A DNA stretch of 23,438 bases from DASSUW01 sp036257565 (GCA_036257565.1 DATAFH010000086.1:1-23438); one strand, 5' to 3'; positions 14,889 through 21,962 are shown, counted from the first letter of the stretch. Program-made: numbers and translations. The notes: a model not told the origin generated them from the sequence alone.

Positions 14889-16052
14889 GTGGTGGGACGC
14901 CACTTTCTGCAGATCCCGGGGCCGACGAACGTGCCGGACCGGGTGCTGCGCGCGATCGACGCGCCGACGATCGACCACCGCGGGCCGGCGTTCGCCGCGC
15001 TCGGGCGCGAGGTGCTCGCTGGGGCGCAGTGGGTCTTCCGGACCGAGGGCCCCGTCGTCATCTACCCGTCCTCGGGCACCGGCGCGTGGGAGGCGGCGCT
15101 GGTCAACACGCTCTCCCCCGGCGAGCGGGTGCTGGCCTTCGAGACCGGCCACTTCGCGACGCTGTGGCGGGCGATGGCCGAGCGGCTCGGGCTCGACGTC
15201 GAGTGGGTTCCCGGCGACTGGCGCCACGGCGCCGACCCGGACACGGTGGGCGCGGTCCTGCGCGCCGACCCGTCGATCCGCGCGGTGATGGTCGTGCACA
15301 ACGAGACGTCGACGGGCGTCACCAGCCGCGTGCCGGAGATCCGCGCGGCGATGGACGCCGTGGGGTCGGACGCGCTGCTGCTCGTCGACACGATCTCCTC
15401 GCTGGCCTCGATCGACTATCGGCACGACGAGTGGGGCGTCGACGTGACCGTGGGGTGCTCGCAGAAGGGCCTCATGCTGCCCGCCGGCCTGGGCTTCAAC
15501 GCGATCTCCGAGAAGGCCCTCGCCGCCTCGCGGACGGCGCGGCTGACGCGCTCGTACTGGGACTGGCAGCCGATCCTCGAGGCCAACCGCACGGGCTTCT
15601 GGCCGTACACGTCGGCGACGAACCTCCTGTACGGGCTGCGCGAGGCGCTCGACATGCTGCGCGAGGAAGGGCTCGAGAACGTGTTCGCCCGCCACGCGCG
15701 GCATGCCGCAGCGACGCGAGCGGCGGTCGAGGCCTGGGGCCTCGAGGTGCTGTGCCTCGACGAGCGCGAGCACTCCGGCGCGCTGACGGCGGTCCTCGTA
15801 CCCGACGGCTTCGACGCCGACGAGGTGCGCCGCATCATCCTCGAGCGGTTCGACATGTCGCTCGGGGCCGGGCTCGGCAAGCTCGCGGGGACCGTGTTCC
15901 GGATCGGCCACCTGGGCGACTTCAACGACCTGATGCTGGCCGGGACGCTGTGCGGCGTGGAGATGGGCCTGCGGCTCGCGGGCGTGCCGGTCGCCGGCAG
16001 CGGCGTGGAGGCGGCGCTCGCGCTGCTCGAGCGCGACCCCGTGGCGGTGTGA
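14889..16052 (+). CDS. Class V PLP aminotransferase, serine/alanine-glyoxylate type
   Basis: 387 residues from GTG 14889 (GTG 14892 equally possible). The N-terminal 'FLQIPGPTNVPDRVLRAID' is the fingerprint of the alanine-glyoxylate / serine-glyoxylate aminotransferase family. 'YPSSGTGAWEAAL' (59-71) is the PLP phosphate loop, 'VVHNETSTGV' (135-144) and 'LLVDTISSLA' (164-173, Asp167 contacts the pyridine nitrogen) follow, and 'GCSQKGLMLPAG' (189-200) holds the Schiff-base Lys193. The family transfers amino groups between Ser, Ala, Gly or ureidoglycine and glyoxylate or pyruvate. It leads a three-gene operon; the next gene begins within its stop codon (GTGA). Position opposite a hydroxyacid (possibly glycolate) dehydrogenase suggests it uses the oxo acid made there (inference). 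Confidence 0.92.
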   Translation: MVGRHFLQIPGPTNVPDRVLRAIDAPTIDHRGPAFAALGREVLAGAQWVFRTEGPVVIYPSSGTGAWEAALVNTLSPGERVLAFETGHFATLWRAMAERLGLDVEWVPGDWRHGADPDTVGAVLRADPSIRAVMVVHNETSTGVTSRVPEIRAAMDAVGSDALLLVDTISSLASIDYRHDEWGVDVTVGCSQKGLMLPAGLGFNAISEKALAASRTARLTRSYWDWQPILEANRTGFWPYTSATNLLYGLREALDMLREEGLENVFARHARHAAATRAAVEAWGLEVLCLDEREHSGALTAVLVPDGFDADEVRRIILERFDMSLGAGLGKLAGTVFRIGHLGDFNDLMLAGTLCGVEMGLRLAGVPVAGSGVEAALALLERDPVAV

Positions 16053-17218
16053 GCGCGCTCGCCGGGCTCCGGGTCCTGGAGCTCACCCAGGTCATGGCCG
16101 GGCCGTTCTGCGGCCAGGTGCTGGCCGACATGGGCGCGGACGTGGTCAAGGTCGAGCCCGCCGACGGCGGCGACTCGACGCGGCGCTCCCTCGGCTTCCG
16201 CATGAAGGGCGAGGACACGGCGGCGTTCCTGGCCGTCAACCGCAACAAGCGCTCGCTCGCGCTCGACCTCAAGGACCCGCGCCACCAGGCCGTCCTCCAC
16301 CGGCTCGTCCGGGACGCCGACGTGGTGCTCGAGAACTACCGTCCCGGCGTGGCGGCGCGGCTCGGCGCCGACTGGCAGACGCTCTCGGCGCTCAACCCGC
16401 GGCTCGTCTACGCCAGCGTGTCGGGCTTCGGACAGACCGGGCCGTACGCGCAGCGGCCGGGCTACGACCTGATGGCCCAGGGCCTGGCCGGGCTCATGAG
16501 CGTGACCGGCGAGCCGGACGGCGACCCGGTCAAGTGCGGCGTGCCGGTCGGCGACCTGGCGGCCGGGCTGTTCTGCGCGGTCGCGATCCTCTCGGCGGTC
16601 ATCGCCCGCGAGCGGACGGGCCGCGGCCAGCGGATCGACACGTCGCTGTTCGAGTGCGCGCTGGCGCTCTCGATCTGGGAGACGGCCGAGCTGTGGGCGA
16701 CGGGCCGCGTACCGCACGCGCTGGGGAGCGCGCACCGGCTCACCGCGCCCTACCAGGCGCTGCGCACGCGCGACGGGCACATCACGGTCGGCGGCAACAC
16801 CGACGCGCTGTGGCGGCGGCTGTGCGACGCGATCGGCCGGCCGGAGCTGGTCGACGACCCGCGGTTCGCGACCAACGACGACCGGATGGCGAACCGGCCG
16901 GCGCTGGAGGCCGAGCTCGAGTCCGCCCTGACCGCACGCGGCACCGGCGACTGGGTCGCGGCGCTGACCGAGGCCGGCGTGCCGTGCGGGCCGATCCACG
17001 ACTACCGTCAGGTGTTCGAGGACGCGCACACGCAGGCGCGCGAGATGGAGCTGCGCATCGACCATCCCGTGGAGGGCGAGATCCGCGCACTCGGCATCCC
17101 GATCAAGCTCTCGGACACACCCGGCAGCGTCCGGCTGCCGGCGCCGCTGCTCGGCGAGCACACCGCCGAGGTGCTGCGCGAGGCGGGGTTCGACGAGGCG
17201 GAGATCGCGGCGCTGTGA
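16049..17218 (+). CDS. CaiB/BaiF-type (family III) CoA-transferase
   Basis: 389 residues from GTG 16049, overlapping the aminotransferase stop by 4 bp; the open frame upstream is antisense to other genes. The family moves CoA between carboxylic acids through a mixed anhydride with an aspartate. The N-terminus 'LAGLRVLELTQVMAGPFCGQ' and 'GADVVKVEPADGGDSTRR' are diagnostic. 'NRNKRSLALDLKDP' (64-77), 'VVLENYRPGVAARLG' (92-106) and 'GYDLMAQGLAGLMSVTG' with catalytic Asp140 complete the fold, together with 'HALGSAHRLTAPYQALRTRD' near residue 227. Known members use formate/oxalate, carnitine, mesaconate, succinate or itaconate. The substrate here is unknown but is probably a product linked to the imported dicarboxylate. 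The next gene starts inside its stop codon. Confidence 0.92.
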   Translation: MSALAGLRVLELTQVMAGPFCGQVLADMGADVVKVEPADGGDSTRRSLGFRMKGEDTAAFLAVNRNKRSLALDLKDPRHQAVLHRLVRDADVVLENYRPGVAARLGADWQTLSALNPRLVYASVSGFGQTGPYAQRPGYDLMAQGLAGLMSVTGEPDGDPVKCGVPVGDLAAGLFCAVAILSAVIARERTGRGQRIDTSLFECALALSIWETAELWATGRVPHALGSAHRLTAPYQALRTRDGHITVGGNTDALWRRLCDAIGRPELVDDPRFATNDDRMANRPALEAELESALTARGTGDWVAALTEAGVPCGPIHDYRQVFEDAHTQAREMELRIDHPVEGEIRALGIPIKLSDTPGSVRLPAPLLGEHTAEVLREAGFDEAEIAAL

Positions 17219-17946
17219 CCGTCCATTACGAGCGGCGCGGGCCGGCCGCGTGGGTGACGTTCGACCGGCCCGAGGCGCACAACGCGATGACGTTCGAGAT
17301 GTACGACGCGCTCTACGACGGCTGCGAGCGCGCGGACGCCGACGACGAGGTGCGCACGCTGGTGCTGCGCGGCGCGGGCGGCAAGGCGTTCGTGGCCGGC
17401 ACCGACATCCGCCAGTTCCTCGACTTCGCGTCCGGTGAGGACGGGGTCGCCTACGAGTCGCGGATCGAGCGCGTCGTCGGCCGGCTCGAGAGCGTGCGCA
17501 AGCCGACCATCGCGCTGGTCGACGGGTTCGCGATGGGTAGCGGGATCGTGCTGGCGGTCGCCTGCGACCTGCGGATCTGCACGCCGGCCGCGAAGTTCGG
17601 GCTGCCGATCGCGCGCACCGTCGGGAACTGCTTGTCGATGGAGAACTACGCGCGGCTCGGTGCCGTCGTCGGCGAGGCGCGGGTGAAGGACATCGTGTTC
17701 ACCGCGCGAGCCGTCGAGGCCGACGAGGCGCGCGCGATCGGGCTGGCCACCGAGGTGGTCGACGACGCGAAGGCACGGGTCGAGGCGCTGTGCACGCTGC
17801 TCGCCGGCCACGCGGCGGTCACCATGCGCGTGACGAAGGAGGCGCTGCGGCGGCTGCGGCCGCTCGCCCGCGGCGACGACCTGATCCGCGAGGCCTACGG
17901 CAGCGAGGAGTTCCGGCTGCGGGTCGAGGCCTTCCTCACGCGATGA
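17215..17946 (+). CDS. Enoyl-CoA hydratase/isomerase (crotonase) family protein
   Basis: 243 residues from GTG 17215, which overlaps the CoA-transferase stop as GTGA. The crotonase oxyanion-hole elements are present: 'GKAFVAGTDIRQF' (about 55-67) and 'VDGFAMGSGIVLAVACDLRI' (about 100-119). The segment normally carrying the first catalytic Glu of hydratases (…GLPE…) reads 'FGLPIARTVGNCLSMENY' here, so the usual two-Glu hydratase site is not clearly intact. Isomerase, lyase or decarboxylase chemistry is possible. Its role is to process the CoA thioester made by the preceding CoA-transferase. The 3' end overlaps the convergent methyltransferase gene by 11 bp. Confidence 0.9.
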   Translation: MTVHYERRGPAAWVTFDRPEAHNAMTFEMYDALYDGCERADADDEVRTLVLRGAGGKAFVAGTDIRQFLDFASGEDGVAYESRIERVVGRLESVRKPTIALVDGFAMGSGIVLAVACDLRICTPAAKFGLPIARTVGNCLSMENYARLGAVVGEARVKDIVFTARAVEADEARAIGLATEVVDDAKARVEALCTLLAGHAAVTMRVTKEALRRLRPLARGDDLIREAYGSEEFRLRVEAFLTR

Positions 17947-18655
17947 GCGACGCCATCGTGTGCACGAAGTGCAGCTCGCCGTCCTCGCCGCGCGAAGGGC
18001 GGAAGCCGGTCGTCGGCCCGCCCTCCAGCTCGCGCGCCAGCGCCTTCCGGATCTCGTCCGCGGCGGCCGCCGGCGGCTCCGTCTGAGCGAGCCAAGGCTC
18101 GAGCGGTCGCCGGACGTCGCGGACGTCGACGTCGTCGGTGCCGACGAGGGCGGCGAGCTCGTCGAGCGCCAGCATGCGGGCGTGCGAGGGGTCGCGCAGG
18201 CGCTCGAGCCGGTTCTGCTCCTCGCTCGACGCCACGAGGTCGGCGATCGCGAGCCGCCCACCGGGCCGCAGGCAGCGGCGCATCTCCGCGAGCTGCACCT
18301 CCGGCTCCTCGAAGTGATGCACGGCGAAGCGCGAGACCACGACGTCGAAGCTGCCGTCGAGGAACGGCAGCGCCGCCGCGTCGCCGCGCATGAAGACGAC
18401 GTTGGGCGGCGACTGTCCGCGGCCCCGCTCGAGCATCGCCACCGTCGCGTCGACCGCCACGACGGCCCGTACGGCTGGTGCCATCCGGCGTGCCACATGG
18501 CCCGTGCCGGCCGCGACGTCGAGCACCAGGTCGTCGGCGCCGAGCGGCAGCCGCTCGAACAGCCACTCCGAGTCCGTCGTGAACAGGCGGTTGAAGCGCG
18601 CATCCTCGAAGGCCGGCGCCTGTTGCGTGAAGGCACGCTCGATCCGGTCGCTCAT
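17936..18655 (-). CDS. SAM-dependent methyltransferase (UbiE/Methyltransf_11 type)
   Basis: 239 residues from ATG 18655. Motif I is 'DLVLDVAAGTGHVARRMAP' (about 42-60), motif II is around 'AVVAVDATVAMLERGRGQ', and 'VFMRGDAAALPFLDGSFDVV' (about 87-106) and 'SRFAVHHFEEPEV' are the acidic and post-motif segments. 'LRPGGRLAIADLVASSEEQN' (about 129-148) is the class-defining 'LkPGG' strand. UbiE-like enzymes methylate quinones or small metabolites, but many paralogues act on secondary metabolites; the acceptor is unknown. It is a single gene, convergent with the crotonase gene, with a TAGGCT box 10 bases before the start and no ribosome binding site. Confidence 0.88.
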   Translation of the reverse strand: MSDRIERAFTQQAPAFEDARFNRLFTTDSEWLFERLPLGADDLVLDVAAGTGHVARRMAPAVRAVVAVDATVAMLERGRGQSPPNVVFMRGDAAALPFLDGSFDVVVSRFAVHHFEEPEVQLAEMRRCLRPGGRLAIADLVASSEEQNRLERLRDPSHARMLALDELAALVGTDDVDVRDVRRPLEPWLAQTEPPAAAADEIRKALARELEGGPTTGFRPSRGEDGELHFVHTMASLIA

Positions 18656-18665
18656 CGTTCCGGCC

Positions 18666-18671
18666 AGCCTA
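18666..18671 (-). promoter_or_regulatory. -10 box of the second methyltransferase, likely leaderless
   Basis: TAGGCT on the minus strand ends 10 bases before ATG 18655; no Shine-Dalgarno is visible between them. Confidence 0.35.
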
Positions 18672-18727
18672 GGGGTCGAAGTCTCAGCAGGTGGCCGAAC
18701 GTTCCATTCGAGCCTCTCAGCCGCGGC

Positions 18728-18733
18728 TATACT
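18728..18733 (+). promoter_or_regulatory. -10 box of tRNA-Gly
   Basis: TATACT lies 11 bases upstream of the tRNA 5' end and is the closest match to TATAAT in the window, as expected for a strong stable-RNA promoter. The -35 is unclear (TTCGAG at 18707-18712 is a weak candidate). Confidence 0.6.
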
Positions 18734-18744
18734 CGCCCTCTCGC

Positions 18745-18818
18745 GCGGATGTAGCTCAGTTGGCTAGAGCGTCTGCTTGCCATGCAGAAGGTCGTGGGTT
18801 CGAGTCCCATCATCCGCT
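18745..18818 (+). tRNA. tRNA-Gly (anticodon GCC)
   Basis: A full cloverleaf can be folded: acceptor GCGGATG/CATCCGC, D-arm GCTC/GAGC, anticodon stem TCTGC/GCAGA around loop TTGCCAT with anticodon GCC at 18779-18781, and T-arm GTGGG/CCCAT (one G-U pair) around TTCGAGT. The discriminator base is T; CCA is not encoded. The gene has its own TATACT box, and a zone of mobile-element debris begins about 150 bp downstream. Confidence 0.97.
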
Positions 18819-18974
18819 CTCGCGGAAGCCTGCCAATACTGCGGGTCTCCTCGTTCTACAGCCGGAATCGGTCTACCTCCGTCCGAGGGCAGATCGGCAC
18901 CACGGGCTTCAATGGTCAGCGTCCCTAGGAGGGGTGGGGGTTTGTGGGACCGCGGCGGGGCGTCCTGATGCAGG

Positions 18975-19384
18975 CCGAAGTCGCACACCGACCTGGTCGC
19001 GGCGGTATTCCGCACGATCTTCGCCCAGCCTCACGTCGAGGCCGTCAGCGACACCTGGGACGAGGTCCGTGACAAGCTCACCAGGGCGTTCCCGAAGACC
19101 GGGCCGCTGATGGACGAGGCCAAGACCGAGGTCCTGGCCTTCACCGCGCTCCCGCGGGCGCACTGGCAGAAGATCTGGTCCACGAATCGCTGGAGCGGGT
19201 GAACCAGGAGATCAAGCGCCGCGCCCGTTTGGTCGGGATCTTCCCCAACCCCGCCTCGGTGATCCGGCTCGTGGGAGCGGTCCTCGCCGACATGCACGAC
19301 GAATGACACGCCGGCGACCGCCGCTATCGCCGCAAGGGATCCATGGCGCTGCTCTTCCCGGACAGCGATAGTGGAGCAATCGCC
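18975..19384 (+). pseudogene. IS256-family transposase 3' remnant, frameshifted and with a nonsense codon
   Basis: The C-terminal third of a mutator-type (IS256) transposase is readable: 'PKSHTDLVAAVFRTIFAQPH', 'EVLAFTALPRAHWQKIWSTN', then after a one-base deletion near 19188 'LERVNQEIKRRARLVGIFPN' and 'VIRLVGAVLADMHDE'. The family reads 'STNPLERLN' at the shift and 'HDEW' where this copy has HDE-TGA (19304-19306), a Trp-to-stop change. 'GSMALLFPDSDSGAIA' follows. The catalytic DDE core upstream is missing. It is dead and cannot transpose. Confidence 0.85.
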
Positions 19385-19403
19385 TCCCGGACTCTGAGGA
19401 CGG

Positions 19404-19683
19404 CCGAGTTGGGCCAACACCACCATCGCCGCTGGTGACACGACACAAGAGATCGACAAGCTCAGGCGAGGCGGCGACGGCCACATCGTGGTCCGTGAGC
19501 TTCTGGCGGTCGCTCATGCAACTCGACTTGATCGACGAGTTCCGCCTGGACTTGCACCCCTACGTTGCGGGCGAGGGCACCCGGCTGTTCGACGACGTCC
19601 CCAAGTCCTACCGGCTCGACCTGGTCTCCAGCACCGAGTTCAGCAACGGGACCGTCGGCCTGCACTACCGCCGGCACCGCTAA
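19404..19683 (+). pseudogene. Dihydrofolate reductase-like (RibD C-terminal family) remnant, frameshifted
   Basis: Two frames give consecutive pieces of one protein. The first is 'PSWANTTIAAGDTTQEIDKL' with 'RRGGDGHIVV' (to about 19490). The second is 'FWRSLMQLDLIDEFRLDLHP', 'YVAGEGTRLFDDVPKSYRLD' and 'LVSSTEFSNGTVGLHYRRHR' ending at TAA 19683. These match the second half of the YwjB/RibD_C dihydrofolate-reductase-like family (W-N-T … GGDI-V-G … L-D-E … P-x-x-x-G-x-G-x-x-LF). The N-terminal NADPH-binding half is missing. The remnant begins about 20 bp after the IS256 tail, as if the element once inserted in it. Confidence 0.75.
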
Positions 19684-19687
19684 ACCG

Positions 19688-19823
19688 GCGGCCGACTTGC
19701 ACGACGAGTGGCAATCAGGCCGAGCGCCACGACCTGTCCGAGGGGTCCATGGCCCAACTCAAACCAACCTGCGATCCCGGTGGTATCGCCGCGATCGACA
19801 GCGGCGAGTGGCCTAGGCCCTAG
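19688..19823 (+). pseudogene. Second IS256-family transposase C-terminal remnant
   Basis: 'ADLHDEWQSG' (19691-19720) then, after a one-base insertion, 'ERHDLSEGSMAQLKPTCDPG' and 'GIAAIDSGEWPRP' to TAG 19823. This parallels the ADMHDEW…SMALL end of the first copy but differs in sequence, so it comes from a different IS256-type element. It starts within 5 bases of the stop of the dihydrofolate-reductase-like remnant. Confidence 0.65.
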
Positions 19824-19989
19824 CCCGGCCGACGGCCTCAAAGAGAGTCGGCTCGCCGCCCGGTGGGGACCATCTCCTCCACGTCGGACGTCACCGACGA
19901 GCGCAATCACAACAGCAAGCCTCGAAGCAGTAGCGCGGCCCTAGCACAGCATCGGGTCCCCTTCCGTCGGAGGCACTCGGGAGGTCTCC
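19824..19989. other. Unassigned sequence in the decayed zone
   Basis: No family motif or paired start/ribosome site is visible on either strand. A GGGAGG ribosome binding site at 19979-19984 belongs to the following cupin-like fragment. Confidence 0.4.
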
Positions 19990-20120
19990 TTGCCGTATGC
20001 CGTTGTCCACCTCGACGCGCTCGAACGCGCGCGCCTCGACGAGGCGGGTTGGTGGAGCCCGGCCCGCCGTAGCCTCAGGATTCCTGCGTTCGGGGCGAAC
20101 ACTTGGACCGCGAATGCCGT
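19990..20120 (+). pseudogene. Cupin-like N-terminal fragment
   Basis: TTG 19990 is preceded by GGGAGG at 5-base spacing and opens 'MPYAVVHLDALERARLDEAG' then 'WWSPARRSLRIPAFGANTWT'. The pattern 'x-Y-x-V-V-x-L-D … R-x-x-L-x-I-x-A-F-G-x-N' is that of small actinobacterial cupin proteins. The frame stays open to 20400, but after about residue 45 it becomes Arg-rich and loses any cupin motif (no HxH or metal-site histidines), so I read it as a truncated gene fused to unrelated sequence. A short functional protein cannot be excluded. Confidence 0.4.
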
Positions 20121-20413
20121 GCGCGAGCCAACGTCGCACGGCGGCGCCTCGCAGTGCGGCGGCCGCCTGGAGAGCCGACGCCGAGAGGAGGCTGTCGACC
20201 TGCGCCGCAGACTCAGAGAGTCGGGGCGCCCCTCGCGAGGGGCGCCCGAACCGGACGCGTGCACGACGTCGAATTGGGAACGCGACCGATCTCGTGCGGG
20301 CCGGTTGATGCGCGGCGTACGCCGGCCGCGCCCTCGTCGAGCATCCGGTCGGCCGCGGCCAGCCCGGTGCCGATCCTGCGACCGCGCGTGCGCAGCGTGA
20401 CCGGGGTCCGGGT
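20121..20413. other. Unassigned sequence with one large palindrome
   Basis: I see no protein family here on either strand. The only structured element is the perfect palindrome at 20224-20247, listed separately. A minus-strand frame continues from the GvpA-like remnant ('IGTGLAAADRMLDEGAAG' near 20340) without a recognisable domain. Confidence 0.4.
20224..20247. repeat. Perfect 24-bp GC palindrome, possible bidirectional terminator
   Basis: GGGCGCCCCTC and GAGGGGCGCCC pair with only GC between the arms; the central CTCGCGAG is itself symmetric. The stem is strong enough for an intrinsic terminator serving either strand, but there is no T-run. It lies downstream of the minus-strand small-gene operon and of the plus-strand cupin fragment. 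Confidence 0.5.
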
Positions 20414-20540
20414 TCGACGCTGCACGTGCGCGGGCGCGACGATCAGCCTGGCATCGATCGCGAGAACACGAATCCTGAGCAGCCGCGCGACGATCGAGGC
20501 TTCAACGAGAAGCCCTTCAGAGAGCGGCCTGCCGTCGTCG
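20414..20540 (-). pseudogene. GvpA-like gas vesicle protein fragment
   Basis: One minus-strand frame reads 'SEGLLVEASIVARLLRIRVL' followed by 'AIDARLIVAPAHVQRR'. Without gaps this lines up with the GvpA core DKGIVVDAWVRVSLVGIELL / AIEARIVIASVETYLK, sharing G, V, A, L, I, L, A-I, A-R and A positions and many conservative changes. The N-terminal helix is replaced by the overlapping end of the neighbouring small gene, and sequence after 'VAP' no longer matches. There is no start signal. I read it as a broken gvpA/gvpJ-type gene, moderately sure. Confidence 0.45.
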
Positions 20541-20723
20541 GGAACCGCGATCAGGTTCGTCGACGGTGACGTCTCCGGCGTCCGCTCGGTGGCGTGCGCT
20601 GTACTCCTCGAGTCGCTTCGACGCCCTCCCCGCCGCCGTGACGATCTGTGCGTAGCGCTCACGTCCCGCCTTGGTCCCCAGGACATACCCGGCTCCGAAC
20701 ATCAGCAAGGTCGTCAACCTCAC
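20517..20723 (-). CDS. Small YtxH-like membrane-anchored protein
   Basis: 68 residues from GTG 20723, which overlaps the stop of the preceding gene (GTGA). 'LLMFGAGYVLGTKAGRERYA' (6-25) is the characteristic start of small actinobacterial YtxH-type proteins: a glycine-rich membrane helix followed by a basic K-A-G-R-E-R-Y segment. The rest is a charged, probably helical tail. The function of the family is unknown. Such genes occur in stress-related and gas vesicle gene groups, in line with the GvpA-like fragment just downstream. Its last codons overlap that fragment, so its C-terminus may have been changed by the same deletion. Confidence 0.72.
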   Translation of the reverse strand: MRLTTLLMFGAGYVLGTKAGRERYAQIVTAAGRASKRLEEYSARHRADAGDVTVDEPDRGSRRRQAAL

Positions 20724-20932
20724 CGATCGCTCGCCGTCCCCTCGATCCGCCGGCGCACTCCAGAGATCGCTGCGCTCGCCGCAGTGGCCGCTACGACGGC
20801 GGCCACCCCCGACTTAACCCCCTTGGGCGGGTGGATGTCGTCCAGCGCCGATCTGACACCCGAGGGAAGCTGTGCGTCACGGGTCGCCTTGACCACCTTC
20901 TCGAGCCGCGTCCTTCGCCGCAAAGGTCTCAT
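20720..20932 (-). CDS. Small hypothetical protein with Ala-rich hydrophobic segment
   Basis: 70 residues from ATG 20932, preceded by GAGAGGA at 6-base spacing. A basic N-terminus (PLRRRTRLEKVVKATRDA) is followed by a possible amphipathic region and an alanine-rich hydrophobic stretch 'GVAAVVAATAASAAISGVRR' (about 42-61), then a charged tail. I do not recognise a family. It sits 35 bases after the coiled-coil/Rho-N gene and overlaps the next gene by 4 bp, so the three are one operon. Confidence 0.65.
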   Translation of the reverse strand: MRPLRRRTRLEKVVKATRDAQLPSGVRSALDDIHPPKGVKSGVAAVVAATAASAAISGVRRRIEGTASDR

Positions 20933-20967
20933 GTCGATCCTCTCTGTCCGGTCGGTTCTGTCCAGGG

Positions 20968-21861
20968 CTAGCGTGTGGTGCGCGAGGCCCGCTTGATAGC
21001 GGAGACGAGCTCCGCCTTCGTCAGCGTCGTGCGCCCCTCGATGTCGATGGCAGCCGCGAGATCGAGCAGCTCGGCCTTCGTGTGCGACTCGAGATCGCCG
21101 TTGATCTGGCGGGTGTCCAGTCGCTGCGCGGTGTCCTCGGCGGTCGCCGCCGTGGTCTTGCCGGCCCGCTCGGCGGCTGCGACCCGCTGGTCGGCGTCCT
21201 TCGCCTGCTGTTCGGCGTCCGCAGCCAGTTGCTGCGCCTGGCGATGCGCCTCTTCGGCGGCGGCGCGGGCGGCTTGCGTGGCCTCGTCGGCCAGCTCCCT
21301 GGCCTCGGCAAGGCGCTCCCTCGCCTCCGCTACGAGCTCGCGTGCGCGTTGCTGCGTGACCTCGGCGTCGTGCTGCGCGGCCTGTGTCTGCTCCTCGGCC
21401 TCGGTCTGCCTCTCCTCGAGTTCCTCGTCGGCGTCCGCCTGGGCGTCGGCGCGCTCCTGCTGGACGTGCTCGTCGGCGGCCCGGCGCGCTTCGGCGACCG
21501 CCTGCTCGACGCGACGCTTCAGCTCGCGCTTGAGCTCTGCCAGCTCCGAGCGGTTGCTCTCCGCCACCAGGCGGGCGTGGTCAGAGCTCTGCTTAGCCTC
21601 CTCGGCTGCCGCCAGCGCCTCCTCTTCGGCCCGCTGCGCGCGCTCGGCGGCCGCGCGGGCGCGGTTCATCCGGGTCTCGACCGAATCGCCCATCGGAGCG
21701 GCATCCTCGATGGTTGCCCTGAGCTTCCGAGCGGTGTCGCGTGGCCCGGTCGCCTCGTCCGGCAGCATGCGCGACAACAGCCAGGCCGCGTTCGAGGGAA
21801 GTTCCCGCAGGCCGGTGCCGGCGCTGTCCGAGAGCCAGTGAAGTGGACGTCGTCGTGGCAT
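20968..21861 (-). CDS. Long coiled-coil protein with C-terminal Rho-N/SAP-like domain
   Basis: 297 residues from ATG 21861, chosen for its strong AAAGGAG ribosome binding site at 6-base spacing; the frame is open upstream through the operator region but without support. Residues ~1-60 are a mixed N-terminus ('LHWLSDSAGTGLRELPSNAA'). Residues ~60-250 are an almost unbroken Ala/Glu/Arg/Gln-rich coiled coil ('AEEEALAAAEEAKQSSDHAR', 'EERQTEAEEQTQAAQHDAEV'). Residues ~258-297 ('HTKAELLDLAAAIDIEGRTT', then LTKAELVSAI) match the Rho termination factor N-terminal / SAP-like helix-extended-helix fold. There is no signal peptide or TM, so it is cytoplasmic, probably filamentous or scaffold-like. It leads an operon with two tiny membrane proteins next to a GvpA-like remnant. 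Confidence 0.8.
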   Translation of the reverse strand: MPRRRPLHWLSDSAGTGLRELPSNAAWLLSRMLPDEATGPRDTARKLRATIEDAAPMGDSVETRMNRARAAAERAQRAEEEALAAAEEAKQSSDHARLVAESNRSELAELKRELKRRVEQAVAEARRAADEHVQQERADAQADADEELEERQTEAEEQTQAAQHDAEVTQQRARELVAEARERLAEARELADEATQAARAAAEEAHRQAQQLAADAEQQAKDADQRVAAAERAGKTTAATAEDTAQRLDTRQINGDLESHTKAELLDLAAAIDIEGRTTLTKAELVSAIKRASRTTR

Positions 21862-21941
21862 GACATCTCCTTTGTTTGTGAGGGCACGTTGAGTGGCCAC
21901 ATCGCTGGGCCGGCGACGCGGTAGGGTTCGAAGCACCAGGG

Positions 21942-21962
21942 GCACTTTGAATACCGAAGTGC
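21942..21962. promoter_or_regulatory. Operator-like inverted repeat, copy 1 of 2
   Basis: GCACTT-N9-AAGTGC, a perfect 6-bp inverted repeat around TGAATACCG. Its AATACCGAAGTGCG part recurs exactly 24 bp further on. It covers the minus-strand -10 candidate TATTCA (21953-21948) of the coiled-coil operon. Probable binding site of the HxlR regulator at 22002 (inferred from position). Confidence 0.6.

Noticed and set aside
12158..17218. A 1686-codon plus-strand open frame
   Set aside because: Its first three quarters are antisense to the hydroxyacid dehydrogenase, Arg/Ala/Gly-rich and without motifs; only the last 390 codons are a real gene (CoA-transferase, starting at GTG 16049). The length is a product of GC bias.
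18814..18825. CCGC-TCTC-GCGG hairpin at the tRNA 3' end as terminator
   Set aside because: Its left arm is part of the tRNA acceptor stem and there is no T-run; too short to call.
18764..19015. Minus-strand 83-codon frame over the tRNA ending DGTRTHDLLHGKQTL
   Set aside because: This peptide pattern is the well-known spurious translation of the antisense strand of tRNA-Gly.
21082..21924. 280-codon plus-strand frame opposite the coiled-coil gene
   Set aside because: Leu/Gly/Arg-rich mirror of a repetitive coding sequence; no start signal and no family.
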